Notes: generated by a model from the letters alone, not told the origin. Counted from the first letter of the stretch, positions 1-9,485 are shown. The stretch: 17,308 nt of DNA from Amoebophrya sp. AT5.2 (GCA_005223375.1 RXOD01004905.1:1-17308), one strand, 5' to 3'. Program-made: numbers and translations.

Positions 1-68
1 ACTGGACTGGTCCCGATGCGCTTGCTTTGGCGGTGCTCCGTCCGACCGCTGCCCGCTTGCCCGCTTGC

Positions 69-94
69 CCCCGGCTCACGCGCGTGAGCCGGGG
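69..94. repeat. 26-bp perfect palindrome
   Basis: The sequence is a perfect 13+13 palindrome centred between 81 and 82, with outer arms CCCCGGCTCAC and GTGAGCCGGGG around a CGCG core. It can form a cruciform in DNA or, with a small loop, a hairpin in RNA. It is directly followed by a second hairpin at 98-131. Function unknown. Confidence 0.85.
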
Positions 95-97
95 CGC

Positions 98-131
98 AAG
101 CCCAGCACGCTCCGCCCCGCGTGCTGGGCTT
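98..131. repeat. 13-bp stem, 8-nt loop inverted repeat
   Basis: The left arm AAGCCCAGCACGC (98-110) is exactly complementary to GCGTGCTGGGCTT (119-131), with an 8-base loop. With one bulged T at 132 the pairing continues through GC. It lies 3 bases after the palindrome at 69-94, so the two form a tight pair of strong hairpins. It could be a transposon end, a structured RNA or a terminator; nothing in the sequence decides between these. Confidence 0.85.
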
Positions 132-1324
132 TGCGCGCGCGGCGGGGCGTTTGCGCGCGCGCGTTGCTTTTCTCAGGCCCGGGCTTGTCGGCGATAATGG
201 GCGCGCGCGCGGGGGCGCGTGGTTTTCAGTTGCAGCACCGTGGGGGCGCGGGGGCGGGAAGAATTTCGCGAGGGCTTTCATCCTTCCAAACTTTTCGATC
301 AGGTGGCTTGCGCCGCCGATTCCGCGCCCGCACGCCGTGAGCGACTGCCGCCGCACGGTCTTCGTTCGGTTCCAGTGCCTGGCAAGTAGTGCAGGAAGCT
401 GCTCCTGTTTCGAGCGTCGTGATATTTTCAGGATTGCCGCGCAGCGTCTTAGTGCACAAGTAAACGCATAGTGCCCAGTAACTAGTATTCGAACAGTCTC
501 AGTCAGAAGTAAGGACATCAACAAAGAGAAGGAGGCGCGCTGGTTCACATCAACTGCAAGAGTAGACTACGAGTTCGAATCTCGCTTGCGTCACCGCGTG
601 GGTAGTGCGTGGGTGCATGCCCGCCGGACGGAAGAAACTGAGCACGGACCTACCGCGAAGCAGACCACGCATAGCAGTAGAAACTGGAGGAGCTACGATT
701 CCACTACTACTTACACAGAGCCGCGCGCTGCAGGCTTGTGCGGATGATGACGCTAGACTTACAGACAAAGAATGACGTGCCAGCCATAGGCCCGCGCGCG
801 AACGATTATGGACAGGCTCTTTTCCTGAGAAGGTTGTGCTGTTCTTGTCGCGCTGCTGACGGCGCGCATTGATGACGAAAGCCCTCCAAGCAGGAGGAGA
901 AGCGGCGATAGTTGTGTTTGTAAACCCCCTCTTGCTCTTGGCGCATCAGTTCAGGCGCAGGCTCAGAAAGAGCGAGGCAATGCAAGTGACGAATGATTTT
1001 TTTCTTCTGGTTTTGTGCCAGATCATGAGATAGGTAAATACCGAGACAGCACTTCCGCTACCAAGAATACCGCGACGGTCGGCAGTTCATTCTGTATCGG
1101 CGAATATTCGCTGCAGCCGAATCCGAAAGCACAAGAGCAAGGAGGTGGCAGCCCGTGCATTTGAAGTGGCTGCTTTCGGCATCCTCGAAAAGCGAAGGAC
1201 AGAGCTTGCAGAAGGCTCACGCTTCAGCGAGTACGTAAATCTAGATCCACTAGCGCCAGCACGGAACTAAAGCTTAATAGTAGCGGTGAAAACTATACTC
1301 ATCTCCAAACCAATACAAACCACG

Positions 1325-4300
1325 ATGGCGTCCGCCTCCGCGTCCAACCTCGGTCAAACGGCCCCGCCGGTTGGAACGACGACTGTCAAGGCTCTGATGG
1401 ATTGGGCGGCGAGTCAAAAAAAACCGCCGAGGACCGCTCCGCTTCCACACACCTTTCTCAAGTGCCGTCTCTCCGATGGAGCGGTCTACTCCGCCGCGGA
1501 CCTCCAGGGGGTGGACCCAGGGGAAAGCGAAGAGCTGGCACAGCTGATAGCGCTAGCAAAGGGGGGAATTAAGCAGGATGATTCCCCTCGGGCGGAGAAG
1601 CGCGACAAGCAACGCAAGGCCACCTTCCTGATCCAGGTCGCTGGCGGCCCCAAGAAACACCACGACGCGAGCATCGCCCTGGCGACGTCGACCGCGATCA
1701 AAGACGCCGTGGACCTGCGTGGCTTGTCCATGCACGACCGTAGGCCTATGCATAAACATCTTCTTTTATTAGTTTCTATTTGACGAGCAGCATTCACTTA
1801 TAGTTAAAATGCGTATGCTTTTCCTACCCTGAGTATCAGTCTTCGTGCAATTCCTCCATCTTACACCTTGCCAGCCGTCTGCTTGGAAATTCTGTCCCAG
1901 TCCTACGTGAGCCATTTTTTCAAGAAGATCGAGGACAACATGACCGCGAAAAAGATCACGACCGCGAAACAGATGAGGACGATTCGGGTGCTGGTGGTTC
2001 GGTGTAGTTTTAGGCTTGATCTATGTTTTTGCTACAATGGCTGATGTTTGTACCAACTGACTCTATTACTTTCGATGGACGTGGGGAAAAGCATGATGGC
2101 GGTCAGCCATAGCCTATCTGCAGTGGGTCACTTACTTTCGGCACTTGCAGGGGCCCGGTCTGGCCGTGATCGGGCAAGCAGCTTCGCTTTTGACGACGAT
2201 GCCCATCCTCAAGCGCATAATCGAAATGATTGCGGGGTGCACGCCGATGAAGACGGACCTGTTCTTCCTCTTTGTGTTGATGAATTTTGTGGCTGCAGTG
2301 GTCGCAAAGCTTCTGCAGCTCACGAAGGGAAATGATTTCTGGGAAAAGCGCCAGGTATACTTTTATTTGTTGACTTTATTGAAGATTTTATCTTTCTCTT
2401 TCCCTGATCGAGGGCAGGCACCGCGATCGCTGCCGCTGCAAAAGTGTATCGCATAATCGTACTTATCCGCGCAGGTTCTCCTCACCCTACCGGCGTCGTT
2501 CCTCGACTTACTTTCCGTTCGTGAAAGACGTCGCTTCGAAAATTTCGGACGTCACCAGCAAAGAGGACGCGTACAAGCTCTGGCGCTCGCTAAATCCGAG
2601 CGACAAGGACCTGACGTTCGCGTACGAGGCCCGCGACCAGATCGATCGCGCCGTGGATCGCTTCAAATACAACAGCGGCGCCCAAGGTACTAACTACGGA
2701 GCCGACGCTCTTACTTCGCATGTGCGGCCCCTATGGAGGCACGCAGCTCTTCTGCTCGAATCTCGATTAGTCCGCTATGTGATTCACGAGCTGGCTCTGT
2801 TTCTACTTGCTGCGCCGTCAGGAACCGCTATTCATTGACATCCCATTGCCAGCCTCTGCCTCGACGGGGCCCGGGCTGCAGAAGAATACGGCTGAAGGTG
2901 GAGATGGCGTCGAAGGTACGTCCGCGGGATCGGACGACGAACACATGTGGGGAGACGGGGCGAGCGATTGCTCCAAAGCAACAGATGTCTCCAGGGGAGC
3001 CAAGGCGTCGAGGAGTACGCCGACTGCTGCCAATAAAAAAGCCGCTGCGAAAGCGAAGAATCAGAAAGCGAGCGCGAAGGGGAAAGCACAGCCGAAGGGG
3101 AAAGCAGGCAAGAACGCGACGCCGACCGTGCTGGAGGACGAGGAAGCGAATCATGATGTGGAGCTCGGCGGCGGAAACAACAAGCGGTCTCTCGCGAAGC
3201 GGTCCCCCGACGGAAAGCTTTTAGACGGGGAAAAAGCGATGAAGTACTCTTTATTTTGTGCACTGGAGACGGAAAGCAGCTTGCTCTGCTACTAATGCGG
3301 TGAGCAATCAGTATGAAGCGCGGTGCTCTTGTTCCGACTTCGAGTGTCCGTATTGACGTACAGGCTGCAAGATAGAACTGGCAACATAAAAACAGGATCG
3401 AAGAAGCTGGTGGCTTGACCGCGGCGAAACTGGCACAGTTGCCCACTGGCGCCTCGTTTCCGTCGGCGTACACGAACGACGAGAACTTGACGTATACAGC
3501 GATTGCTTTTATTGTAGCTGCTACATCTGTTTCTGTTCGCCTTCGCTTCGCTTACGTACGTCATGGCTTCTCTGCCAGACTTGTGACCAATATCACTGTA
3601 TCTGCAGCGCCACCACCTCCGAAAAAACTCAATCACTGCAAAACAGCCTCGCGGGCAAGCACCTGGCATCGCTCCGCCAAATGAAGGCAGAGGACGCCAG
3701 CGGTGCTGGTGTCATGGAAGAACTGGAGCCCTCGTGGTTTGACGTGAATGCGAACACGGACAGAGGAAAAGTGATGCTGGAATTGAAGGAAGTACTTATT
3801 TGACATCAAGTGAAATCATTCGGGATGTGTTTCTTTGCTTGAAGTGATATCGTCACGAACGTGATCGCGATCCTATGCAGTCCCCGCGCACTAAAGTCTT
3901 TATTGGTGACGAGTAGCTGGCTTTCGAAAACGCATGACCGAAGCGCGTGATTGTGATCACACGCCAGTCTCATGCGTTTTTAAACTGATACACAAAGTCA
4001 GCTACGTAGTTTGATCCTGATTCGGCATTTCTGCTATACTCTGGAAGCCTCGGCAGACGCAATCCGTCGAGGCATACGGCCCGTCATAGCTTTTCCGTAG
4101 TTGCATAATGGACCGAACTACGATTATCTCGCGCAAACACTTGCGCCACACTGTAAAACGTGACCGCAGCCCTTGCGGAACCTCGCGACAACCCACGCGG
4201 ACGAAGTCGCTGCGGAAAGCTACAAAAAGTTGTACGACGAGTGGAACTCGAATGGAAAGCCGGCCGCTTTGAAGCTGGAAAATGTGGTGGAAAACTCTGC

Positions 4301-5800
4301 CGACAACTTGCAGTCCCGCGTGACGCTCCGATCGATTTTGCTGTTTCTGCAGCTGCTCTTCCCCGGTATGATGGTACTCGACGTTTTGGCCCGCGACCTC
4401 GGCGTGTTCACGGTGTTTGGCCTGCCCATGGCCGCAATCCTGTCCATCCAGAGTGCGCTCCGTGACGCGATGGATCGGGTCCAGGCGGGTTTGGGTCTGC
4501 GCGGCGACCTCCTTGCCTTCATCATCGTTAAGTCGAACAAGGTCCCTGGCCTGACGAATCTCCTCGACCTCTGCCAAGGCAAGTGGCAAGGCCTGTTGCT
4601 GATCCGGAAGAATTTCCAAGACCTGTTGCTGTTGCCGCAACAGGTATAATTTTTTTTCCCGACAACAAGATAGTGATGGCGCAACGCAGGCCCAGGCATT
4701 CGGACTTGTGTAGAAGGGCAGTCTCCCTTTCGTTGCTTCCGATGAAATCCAAAGCGCTTTTAGGTCGGGCGCTGCGTCTAAAACTAAATCCAAATCGAAT
4801 TATAATAGAAACAAGTGACCAGCACGCAATCGCAACTCGCAATGATTTGCTTGCAGTTTCATCACACCGCGGTGGAGGAGCGGCGTCGCTTCAATTCTGC
4901 TGCTCTTGATGCCGTGTTCCTGATCGCTGACGGGGACTACTCCAACCTGCTGCCGCATGATGTGGGCCTCATCCTCTATTGTGCACAGTTTGTCAAGATG
5001 CTGTTTAGCATGATGTTCGGCATCCGGAGCCTGCGGGCGAAGAAGCGCCAGGAAACGGCCACGGCGGTACTAATGTGGTGCATGGTCCAGGTCCTCGTAG
5101 TAGTAAACTTGTTTATCGAACTTCGCTTTGGCATAGTCTATCGGGTTCAAACATTTCAAGCCCGCCTCTACTACCACCTCAGTTGAGTTGGGCGGTTGTG
5201 TCCGCTCGGCACGGAGCGCTGCGGGAGTACAAGGACAACATGGACAACCTCAACTCCGCGAGGAAAATGGAGCAAGCCATCAAGAAGTGGAAGGCGGAGG
5301 GCCTTTCTAAGGTCGAGATGACCACGAAGAAGGCGCAGATGGACTTCAGAGCCGTGTTCTGCGACGAGGCCGCCGAGATATACGAGATCGTGCACGAGAA
5401 GCTGGTCACGGAAATCCAACGATACGGGCCGTTCCCGGCGGCACTCGAAGACGCGATCGCGAGCCCTTCCGTGAACTCAATCGCCAAGAAACCGTCGTAC
5501 GGTGCGGATCCGTTCAAGTTCAAGCCGTGCGGCGAAATGCAGATGGATAAAATCAAGGACATTTGCAAGAACGGCGGCACAGACGACCAAAAGAAGGAAC
5601 AGCTGCGCAAGATCCTGGAGGACGTAGACAACTGGGAAACGGTCTTCAAGAACAACGACGAGGAAAAAGCGCTGACAAAACGCGAGGAGTGCCAGGAGGG
5701 CGAGTATGAGCTGGTGGACGAGGAGGTAATGGACGAGTTCCAGGAAGAGGCCCAGCTCGGCGGCATGAAGCCGTTTCTGAGCCTAATCTTCAACAACTAG
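1325..5800 (+). CDS. Unrecognised multi-pass membrane protein, ten exons
   Basis: I reconstruct one gene from ten exons: 1325-1739, 1875-1993, 2151-2354, 2476-2686, 2853-3243, 3396-3491, 3608-3791, 4170-4643, 4857-5066, 5183-5800. This gives about 973 aa. The ATG at 1325 is the first in the open frame. All junctions but one close in frame as GT-AG introns; the third (2355-2475) does not, see findings. The donor of intron 2 is also uncertain (1988, 1994 or 1997, all phase 0). I do not recognise the family. Visible parts: a soluble Ala/Ser/Lys-rich N-terminus (1-175); a hydrophobic segment near 214-233 (LFFLFVLMNFVAAVVAKLL); a low-complexity Lys/Ala-rich linker near 375-410; two adjacent hydrophobic segments near 594-636; another near 733-753; then a soluble, charged C-terminal region (769-973) ending in a Glu-rich stretch. 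It could be two genes split at the long 378-nt intron 7, but the phase is kept and no new start is seen. No signal peptide is evident. Confidence 0.72.
2355..2475 (+). other. Intron 3 of the membrane-protein gene, ambiguous boundary
   Basis: Donor CCAG|GTATAC and acceptor GCGCAG|GTTCTC share CAGGT. Cutting as plain GT-AG (2355-2474) puts the next exon into an Arg-rich frame that does not look coding. The well-coded frame of exon 4 (KDVASKISDV, then KLWRSLNPSDKDLTFAY) requires one more base to be removed, that is GT...AGG or equivalently GG...AG. A canonical alternative uses the donor GTTGAC at 2369 with the same acceptor (phase 2). Confidence 0.5.
3792..4169 (+). other. Intron 7 of the membrane-protein gene, 378 nt
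   Basis: The donor follows GAA as GTACTT and the acceptor is ACCGCAG before CCC TTG; it is phase 0. It is the longest of the 13 introns reconstructed here, the others being 100-265 nt. It carries a long inverted repeat at 3913-4005, annotated separately. Confidence 0.7.
3913..4005. repeat. Long imperfect inverted repeat inside intron 7
   Basis: The left arm has GTAGCTGGCTTT (3913-3924) and AAAACGCATGA (3927-3937). The right arm has TCATGCGTTTT (3970-3980), an exact complement of the latter, and AAAGTCAGCTAC (3994-4005), complementary to the former with one mismatch. Between them GCGTG (3945-3949) and CACGC (3960-3964) form an inner stem. The whole can fold as a branched hairpin of about 93 nt, as a MITE or introner core would. 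Confidence 0.75.
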
Positions 5801-7208
5801 GCGGAGCTGATGCAGGCGTGCGCTGAAGAAGAACCCGCACGGCGATAGACTATTCTTCCTTGTGCTATTCGTGGCGCCGATACTTTGACGCTGCTGATAA
5901 ACTAGCGTAGACGACGTCTTGTCGTACCACGCGAGTCTCTACTTCTACAGCCGCTTGATACAACATGGAATGCGTTCGCACTTGGATTTTCAGATTCAAT
6001 GAGTTCGGCAATACTTCTACCACGACGCGCCAGAAGTTCTATTTAGTGGCTAATCTAGTGCCGTACGTCAAGGCTGAGAAGTAGAAGTCTTTAGCTGATT
6101 ATAAGCGTCATCGCCCTCCTCCTCCAGGAGTAGGCGCCTACTCTTTTTGTAATAAGTTTTCTTCCATCTTCATCTGTAGGCGATCACGAATCGATTTACA
6201 TTTCGAGGCTGTTTCTTAACTTTAAGTAAAGTAATCATCATGAAAATAAGTATAAGATCTACCAACTTGCTGGCTTAACACCAGTGCGACAAGAACAAGT
6301 ATTAGTAAGGGCACTACTTCAATGCGTCAGTGTGGCGATCCTTTCTTGCTCCGCATGTGAAGAATGCTCGACCTTTGCGTCTGTGAAACGAAAGAGACGA
6401 GCAGGCACATCCATCAATCTGAGCTGTCGCGTCAATGCATAAATCACGCGGCCTCAGACTTTTCGTATGCAAGGCAGTCAAGCTATTTACATTCTTGAGG
6501 TGACGCACGATAACAACCCCGCTCGCCACAGGTCATTCGTGGCTGATGTTGATATCCGCCATCTAGTAGGAACCCAGCAGACAACGTTGAATGTGGATTC
6601 AGTGGTCGACGCGTGGCTGCTTAGCCTGACTATCGGATATTCTTGAAGACGAGAACGCCATACTTGCCTAGTCAATGGCTTCTGATTCGCTTTCTTTTTC
6701 GTGATGCTTTTCTGAAGTTCGGCAGCATTATGGCCGGGCGCATAAACTCTCAGACCGAGACTTCGAAGCAAGAGAGAAAGACTTCCGCTGGAAAATGACA
6801 GCCGTGACGTGGTCACGCAGAGTAGACAGTGCGCGCGCTGCGTGTGATCTTGACAACGACAAAGAAAGTCGCCTGTTGCGCGCTGCTTTACGTACTGATC
6901 CCGATCGTTGATGCAAAACAATTTCGGCAGTTCTGTGCCAGTGGTCCGTGGCTGGGAGTTTGCTTTCGTACGAGGCGGCCGACGAACGACAGATCAACAC
7001 ACCCTCCCCACAACGGGAGAGATCGGCAAAAAGTAAATAGGAAGATCAACCGCGATCGAAGCACTTGATTCCGATCTACAAGCCGGGTCCATCGCTCTAA
7101 ATCGCGACGCCAGAAGAATACTGCGCGTCAGACGACATATTCGTCATATTGTGCGTTGCTGTTTGTGCGCCTGTCCTCCTGCTCTTTGTTTTGCTTTTGC
7201 TTGTCCAG
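5801..7208. other. Intergenic spacer
   Basis: No convincing coding region on either strand; open frames here are short, Arg/Ser/Leu-rich and lack any recognisable motif. It presumably holds the 3' UTR of the membrane-protein gene and the promoter of the small gene at 7299. It contains a 16-bp palindrome at 6128-6143 and a run of eight GATC sites between about 6844 and 7076. Confidence 0.6.
6128..6148 (+). repeat. 16-bp perfect palindrome followed by a T run
   Basis: GAGTAGGCGCCTACTC is a perfect palindrome (6128-6143) followed at once by TTTTT. As RNA it would make a short GC-rich stem with a GCGC loop and a U tract, the shape of an intrinsic or Pol III-type terminator. It lies 328 bases after the stop codon at 5800. 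Whether it acts in 3' end formation is not shown. Confidence 0.7.
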
Positions 7209-7210
7209 GA
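7209..7210 (+). promoter_or_regulatory. Possible 3' splice or spliced-leader acceptor before the small gene
   Basis: A pyrimidine-rich stretch (about 7170-7206, with CTCTTTGTTTTGCTTTTGC) ends in TTGTCCAG, immediately before GAGACTGG and the ATG at 7218. This resembles an acceptor for either a cis intron with a missing 5' exon or spliced-leader trans-splicing, which dinoflagellate-line protists use. No leader sequence is encoded here. Confidence 0.4.
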
Positions 7211-7223
7211 GACTGGAATGGAG

Positions 7224-7290
7224 TTGCGTAATTGTTTCAAGTCTAGGTCTAGATTAGGTTCGTTGCGTAGTTGTTTCAAGCCTAGATCTA
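7224..7290 (+). repeat. Two-copy direct repeat, 39-bp period
   Basis: A 28-base unit beginning TTGCGTA at 7224 recurs at 7263 with three substitutions (TTGTTTCAAG is identical in both). The period of 39 keeps the reading frame, so in the extended ORF it encodes LRNCFKSRSRLGS then LRSCFKPRSTST. It lies just upstream of the ATG at 7299, so it is either leader sequence or the extreme N-terminus of the protein. Confidence 0.8.
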
Positions 7291-7298
7291 CAAGCACA

Positions 7299-7616
7299 AT
7301 GCCAGTCAAGCATACGGATCGTCGCGCGTCGAACCTAATCAAAATGCAGGGGCTCCACGGTGACCTCTCCGCGGCGTGCCATTATTACTCCAATAACCGG
7401 CCGCGCGACTGCATCCGCGCCCTGATCAAAATCGGGGCGGAAATGGAGTTCCTGGTGAACTGCAACAAGGCCGAGCTCACCTGCCAGGAGGGAGGGCGCC
7501 AGACCGACTCCGACAAAGTGGACGAGATTGGGAAAGACGTGAAGGTCTTGCGCGATCAGATGCGCGACGCCATGAAGATGCTGGAACAGTTGACAGGTGC
7601 CCGCGCGTCGCAGTAA
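7299..7616 (+). CDS. Small unrecognised protein, 105 aa
   Basis: The frame from ATG 7299 encodes about 105 aa with good coding character: mixed charged and hydrophobic residues, GC-leaning third positions and a clean TAA stop. The N-terminal half (MPVKHTDRRASNLIKMQG, then CHYYSNNRPRDCIRALIKIGAEMEFLVNC) looks like helical globular sequence with four cysteines. The C-terminal third (DKVDEIGKDVKVLRDQMRDAMKMLEQL) is amphipathic and likely a coiled coil. An in-frame ATG at 7218 would add 27 residues consisting of the 13-residue tandem repeat. The frame also stays open further upstream through a hydrophobic run, but without an ATG and across a likely acceptor site, so I do not read that as a signal peptide. 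Family not recognised. No intron is needed. Confidence 0.68.
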   Translation: MPVKHTDRRASNLIKMQGLHGDLSAACHYYSNNRPRDCIRALIKIGAEMEFLVNCNKAELTCQEGGRQTDSDKVDEIGKDVKVLRDQMRDAMKMLEQLTGARASQ

Positions 7617-8114
7617 GCCGCACGAGATTGAAACGAATGCCGCGCGCTTTGGCAGGCGAGCAGCCGCATGACATCACAAATCGACGATCCAGCAGCAAGA
7701 CCGCTGCGGCTGTGCATTGACTTTTTCCATTGACTTCGACTATGAAAAAAATGCGGGCTTTCCGCTTCTGATGGTGTTTCTGTTTTGGTGCAGCGAAGTC
7801 GGTGCTCATCTTGATTCTATGACGCGTCTTGCATGAGGATCAATCTTCGGGAGGGCGGGGGATCTTGAAGTAGTTTGCTGAGTTATAGCGTAGATTAAAG
7901 CGGGGGGGCGCGCATCCTCGCAGAAAAAACGCGCTTACTAATTAATAGCTAACGCCTCCGGGCTGTTCCATTTTATATTTTTAGACTTATAGAATTTGCT
8001 TGGTATGAGTAGACTTATTTTTACTGAATTGCGCCGCATTTTTGGATTTGCATTCTGGATCTTTCGCCGTGGTATTTTTTCTAAATCGCGCGTATTTGGA
8101 TTTGTATTTGAGCC

Positions 8115-8339
8115 ATGTTTGGCATACCTCTACTAGCATCCTGGTTCTTTCTAAGGCGTGGAGGCAGAGCCGCAACGGGAACCACGGGAGTGACTACTTC
8201 TGCGAGTCGGCAACAGCATCAAGTAGAGAAAGAAGAATTTTCCACCGACGACCGGACGCCAAAGCGCTTGAAAAACAGAGCAAGCCGCGTTTCCATCACC
8301 GCAGATGCCGCACCGGTGGGGGGACTAAAACCATTCTAA
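8115..8339 (+). CDS. Doubtful short ORF, 74 aa
   Basis: An ATG-started frame begins MFGIPLLASWFFLRRGG, a hydrophobic stretch followed by Arg, and ends KRLKNRASRVSITADAAPV...KPF before TAA. The later part uses codons much like the real genes nearby and is less AT-rich than its surroundings, which is the only support. It could be a small membrane-anchored protein, a last exon whose upstream exons I cannot see, or chance. No family recognised. Confidence 0.25.
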   Translation: MFGIPLLASWFFLRRGGRAATGTTGVTTSASRQQHQVEKEEFSTDDRTPKRLKNRASRVSITADAAPVGGLKPF

Positions 8340-8858
8340 AACTCCTAAGAAAGTTTTTAAGTAGGCAGAAAACGAGAAATAAAACTTTCAATGAGACTAC
8401 ATAACATAAGAGTAAGAGTGCTGCTGAAGATACTAAACCATGTACTCGTCAGATACGCAAGAAAAACCATATACCAAACACGCGGGGTGTCTTTTGCATG
8501 AAGATAAAAAAAGATTTTCTGCAATTAAAAAGTTTAAGCTTGCAAAATGATGCACATGCAGCTCCAGTTTGCTTTTTTATTTACAACAACATAGCTTAGG
8601 CTTTGGACGAAGTACCTAGCTGCAGCTACCGCTTTGTACACGTGTAGTTGATTACCCATGACGTGATTGAGTTTGAGAAGAACCGAGGTCGAGGTGCTGG
8701 GAGGCAGAGGCTTGCAGTAAAGGTGAAGCAACATGATCATGCCCGGCTTTCATAATTCCAATGAGATTCTGCTTTTCTTTGCAAACTCTGGCTCAGGGAC
8801 GCCGACACATTTTGTTTGCCTGTATACGGAGATTTTGGGACACCGACAAATTAATTTT

Positions 8859-9227
8859 GATCATGCCAGCAACATTCCTGCGTGCAGCAGAGATTGAAGA
8901 AGTTACGTTAGCTATGGCTGTGCGCATGATCGAGATCGCAGCAGCATCATCGCGCAGCCACTGCCCTGGCGGAATAAAGACGAGCAAAAGTAGAATCCGT
9001 GATGGATCGTGGTGTACTTGTGGTTTCGGGACGAGACGTGATGGTGTACTTCTTGATCTGCCATCGAGATCGATAGATGGCCGCGATCGATACCGTTGAC
9101 TCGTCGTTTTAAAATCCAATCATGAGCTGCACACGGATCATAACGATCATCACCGACACCGGATCCACAAGCTACCACTTTTAGTTTCGCGTCTGGAGGC
9201 AGATCATTGATTGATCATGAGGATCGT
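8859..9227. other. Cluster of GATC sites
   Basis: About 13 GATC tetramers occur in some 370 bases, against roughly 1.4 expected by chance. Several lie in longer palindromic settings (TGATCA, CGATCG, GGATCC). The cluster ends about 260 bases upstream of the ATG of the kelch gene. Role unknown. Confidence 0.7.
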
Positions 9228-9365
9228 CGTGCGCTGCAAGGTCATGAATCGATGTTCGTAGTTCTTTCTCTTTCACCAATGATATAATGAATCTTTCAGT
9301 GCGCAGCCGCAGTACCACTTGCTTCCACGTGCGGGAGATGTTGGCTCCGTGCCCGTGGAAAGTCG

Positions 9366-9394
9366 GGCGCTGTCTCTCACACTCCAACCCGCAG
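9366..9394 (+). promoter_or_regulatory. Possible spliced-leader acceptor before the kelch gene
   Basis: A pyrimidine-rich run (GCTGTCTCTCACACTCCAAC) ends in CCGCAG, 92 bases upstream of the ATG at 9486. In a lineage with spliced-leader trans-splicing this would be a good acceptor. Only mRNA 5' ends could show it. Confidence 0.3.
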
Positions 9395-9485
9395 CTTATC
9401 CTCGTTGAACTGCAGCACCATCCTCCATCAGAAAAACTTAGGGTCTCTCTCTAAGGGGAATAGGGTAGTATCACCAGACTGCACA

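Larger units (their letters stand above)
1..1324. other. Intergenic spacer, GC/CpG-rich at its left end
   Basis: No ORF here has convincing coding character. The first 470 bases are extremely rich in GCGC and CGCG runs, including a direct repeat of TTTGCGCGCGCG near 131 and 150 and a tandem CCCGCTTG near 52-67. Such composition makes spurious open frames on both strands, so the long frames in this part are not called. From about 480 the composition becomes balanced. The last stretch before 1325 is presumably the promoter and 5' leader of the membrane-protein gene, but I see no recognisable promoter element. Confidence 0.6.
7617..9485. other. Intergenic spacer, AT-richer
   Basis: Apart from a doubtful short ORF at 8115-8339, nothing coding is supported on either strand. 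The stretch 7900-8600 is AT-rich with A and T runs. The stretch 8859-9227 holds about 13 GATC sites. A short direct repeat, GGGACGCCGACACATT at 8796 and GGGACACCGACAAATT at 8837, is also present. The last 100 bases before 9486 are the likely 5' leader of the kelch gene. Confidence 0.6.

Noticed and set aside
226..459. Overlapping open frames on both strands in the first 470 bases
   Set aside because: They arise from GCGC-rich sequence without stops. The translations are Arg/Ala/Gly-rich and lack any domain.
571..583. GAGTTCGAATCTC, resembling a tRNA T-arm or Pol III box B
   Set aside because: No matching 5' acceptor strand, D-arm or box A is found upstream, the fifth stem pair mismatches, and the mirror orientation does not fit either. 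It is an isolated match.
2687..2838. Reading straight through from exon 4 into the following sequence
   Set aside because: The frame is open by chance until 2838, but GTACTAAC at 2687 fits the common donor, and the next coding frame is different and reached by a GT-AG cut ending at 2852.
2733..3224. 163-aa open frame rich in Arg, + strand
   Set aside because: It is the shadow of exon 5 of the membrane gene. The true frame is Ala/Lys/Ser/Asp-rich with normal codon choice and links in phase to exon 6; this frame gives Arg runs typical of an off-frame reading of GC-rich DNA.
5067..5186. Hydrophobic extension of exon 9 (VLMWCMVQVLVVVNLF)
   Set aside because: It looks like a membrane helix, but it begins at GTACTAATG, the preferred donor motif, and stops before exon 10. 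Removing 5067-5182 joins exons 9 and 10 in frame. It remains possible that the donor lies further down.
6487..6921. 144-aa open frame on the - strand
   Set aside because: Composition (Ser/Leu/Arg/Thr scatter), lack of motifs and lack of coding-like third positions suggest chance.
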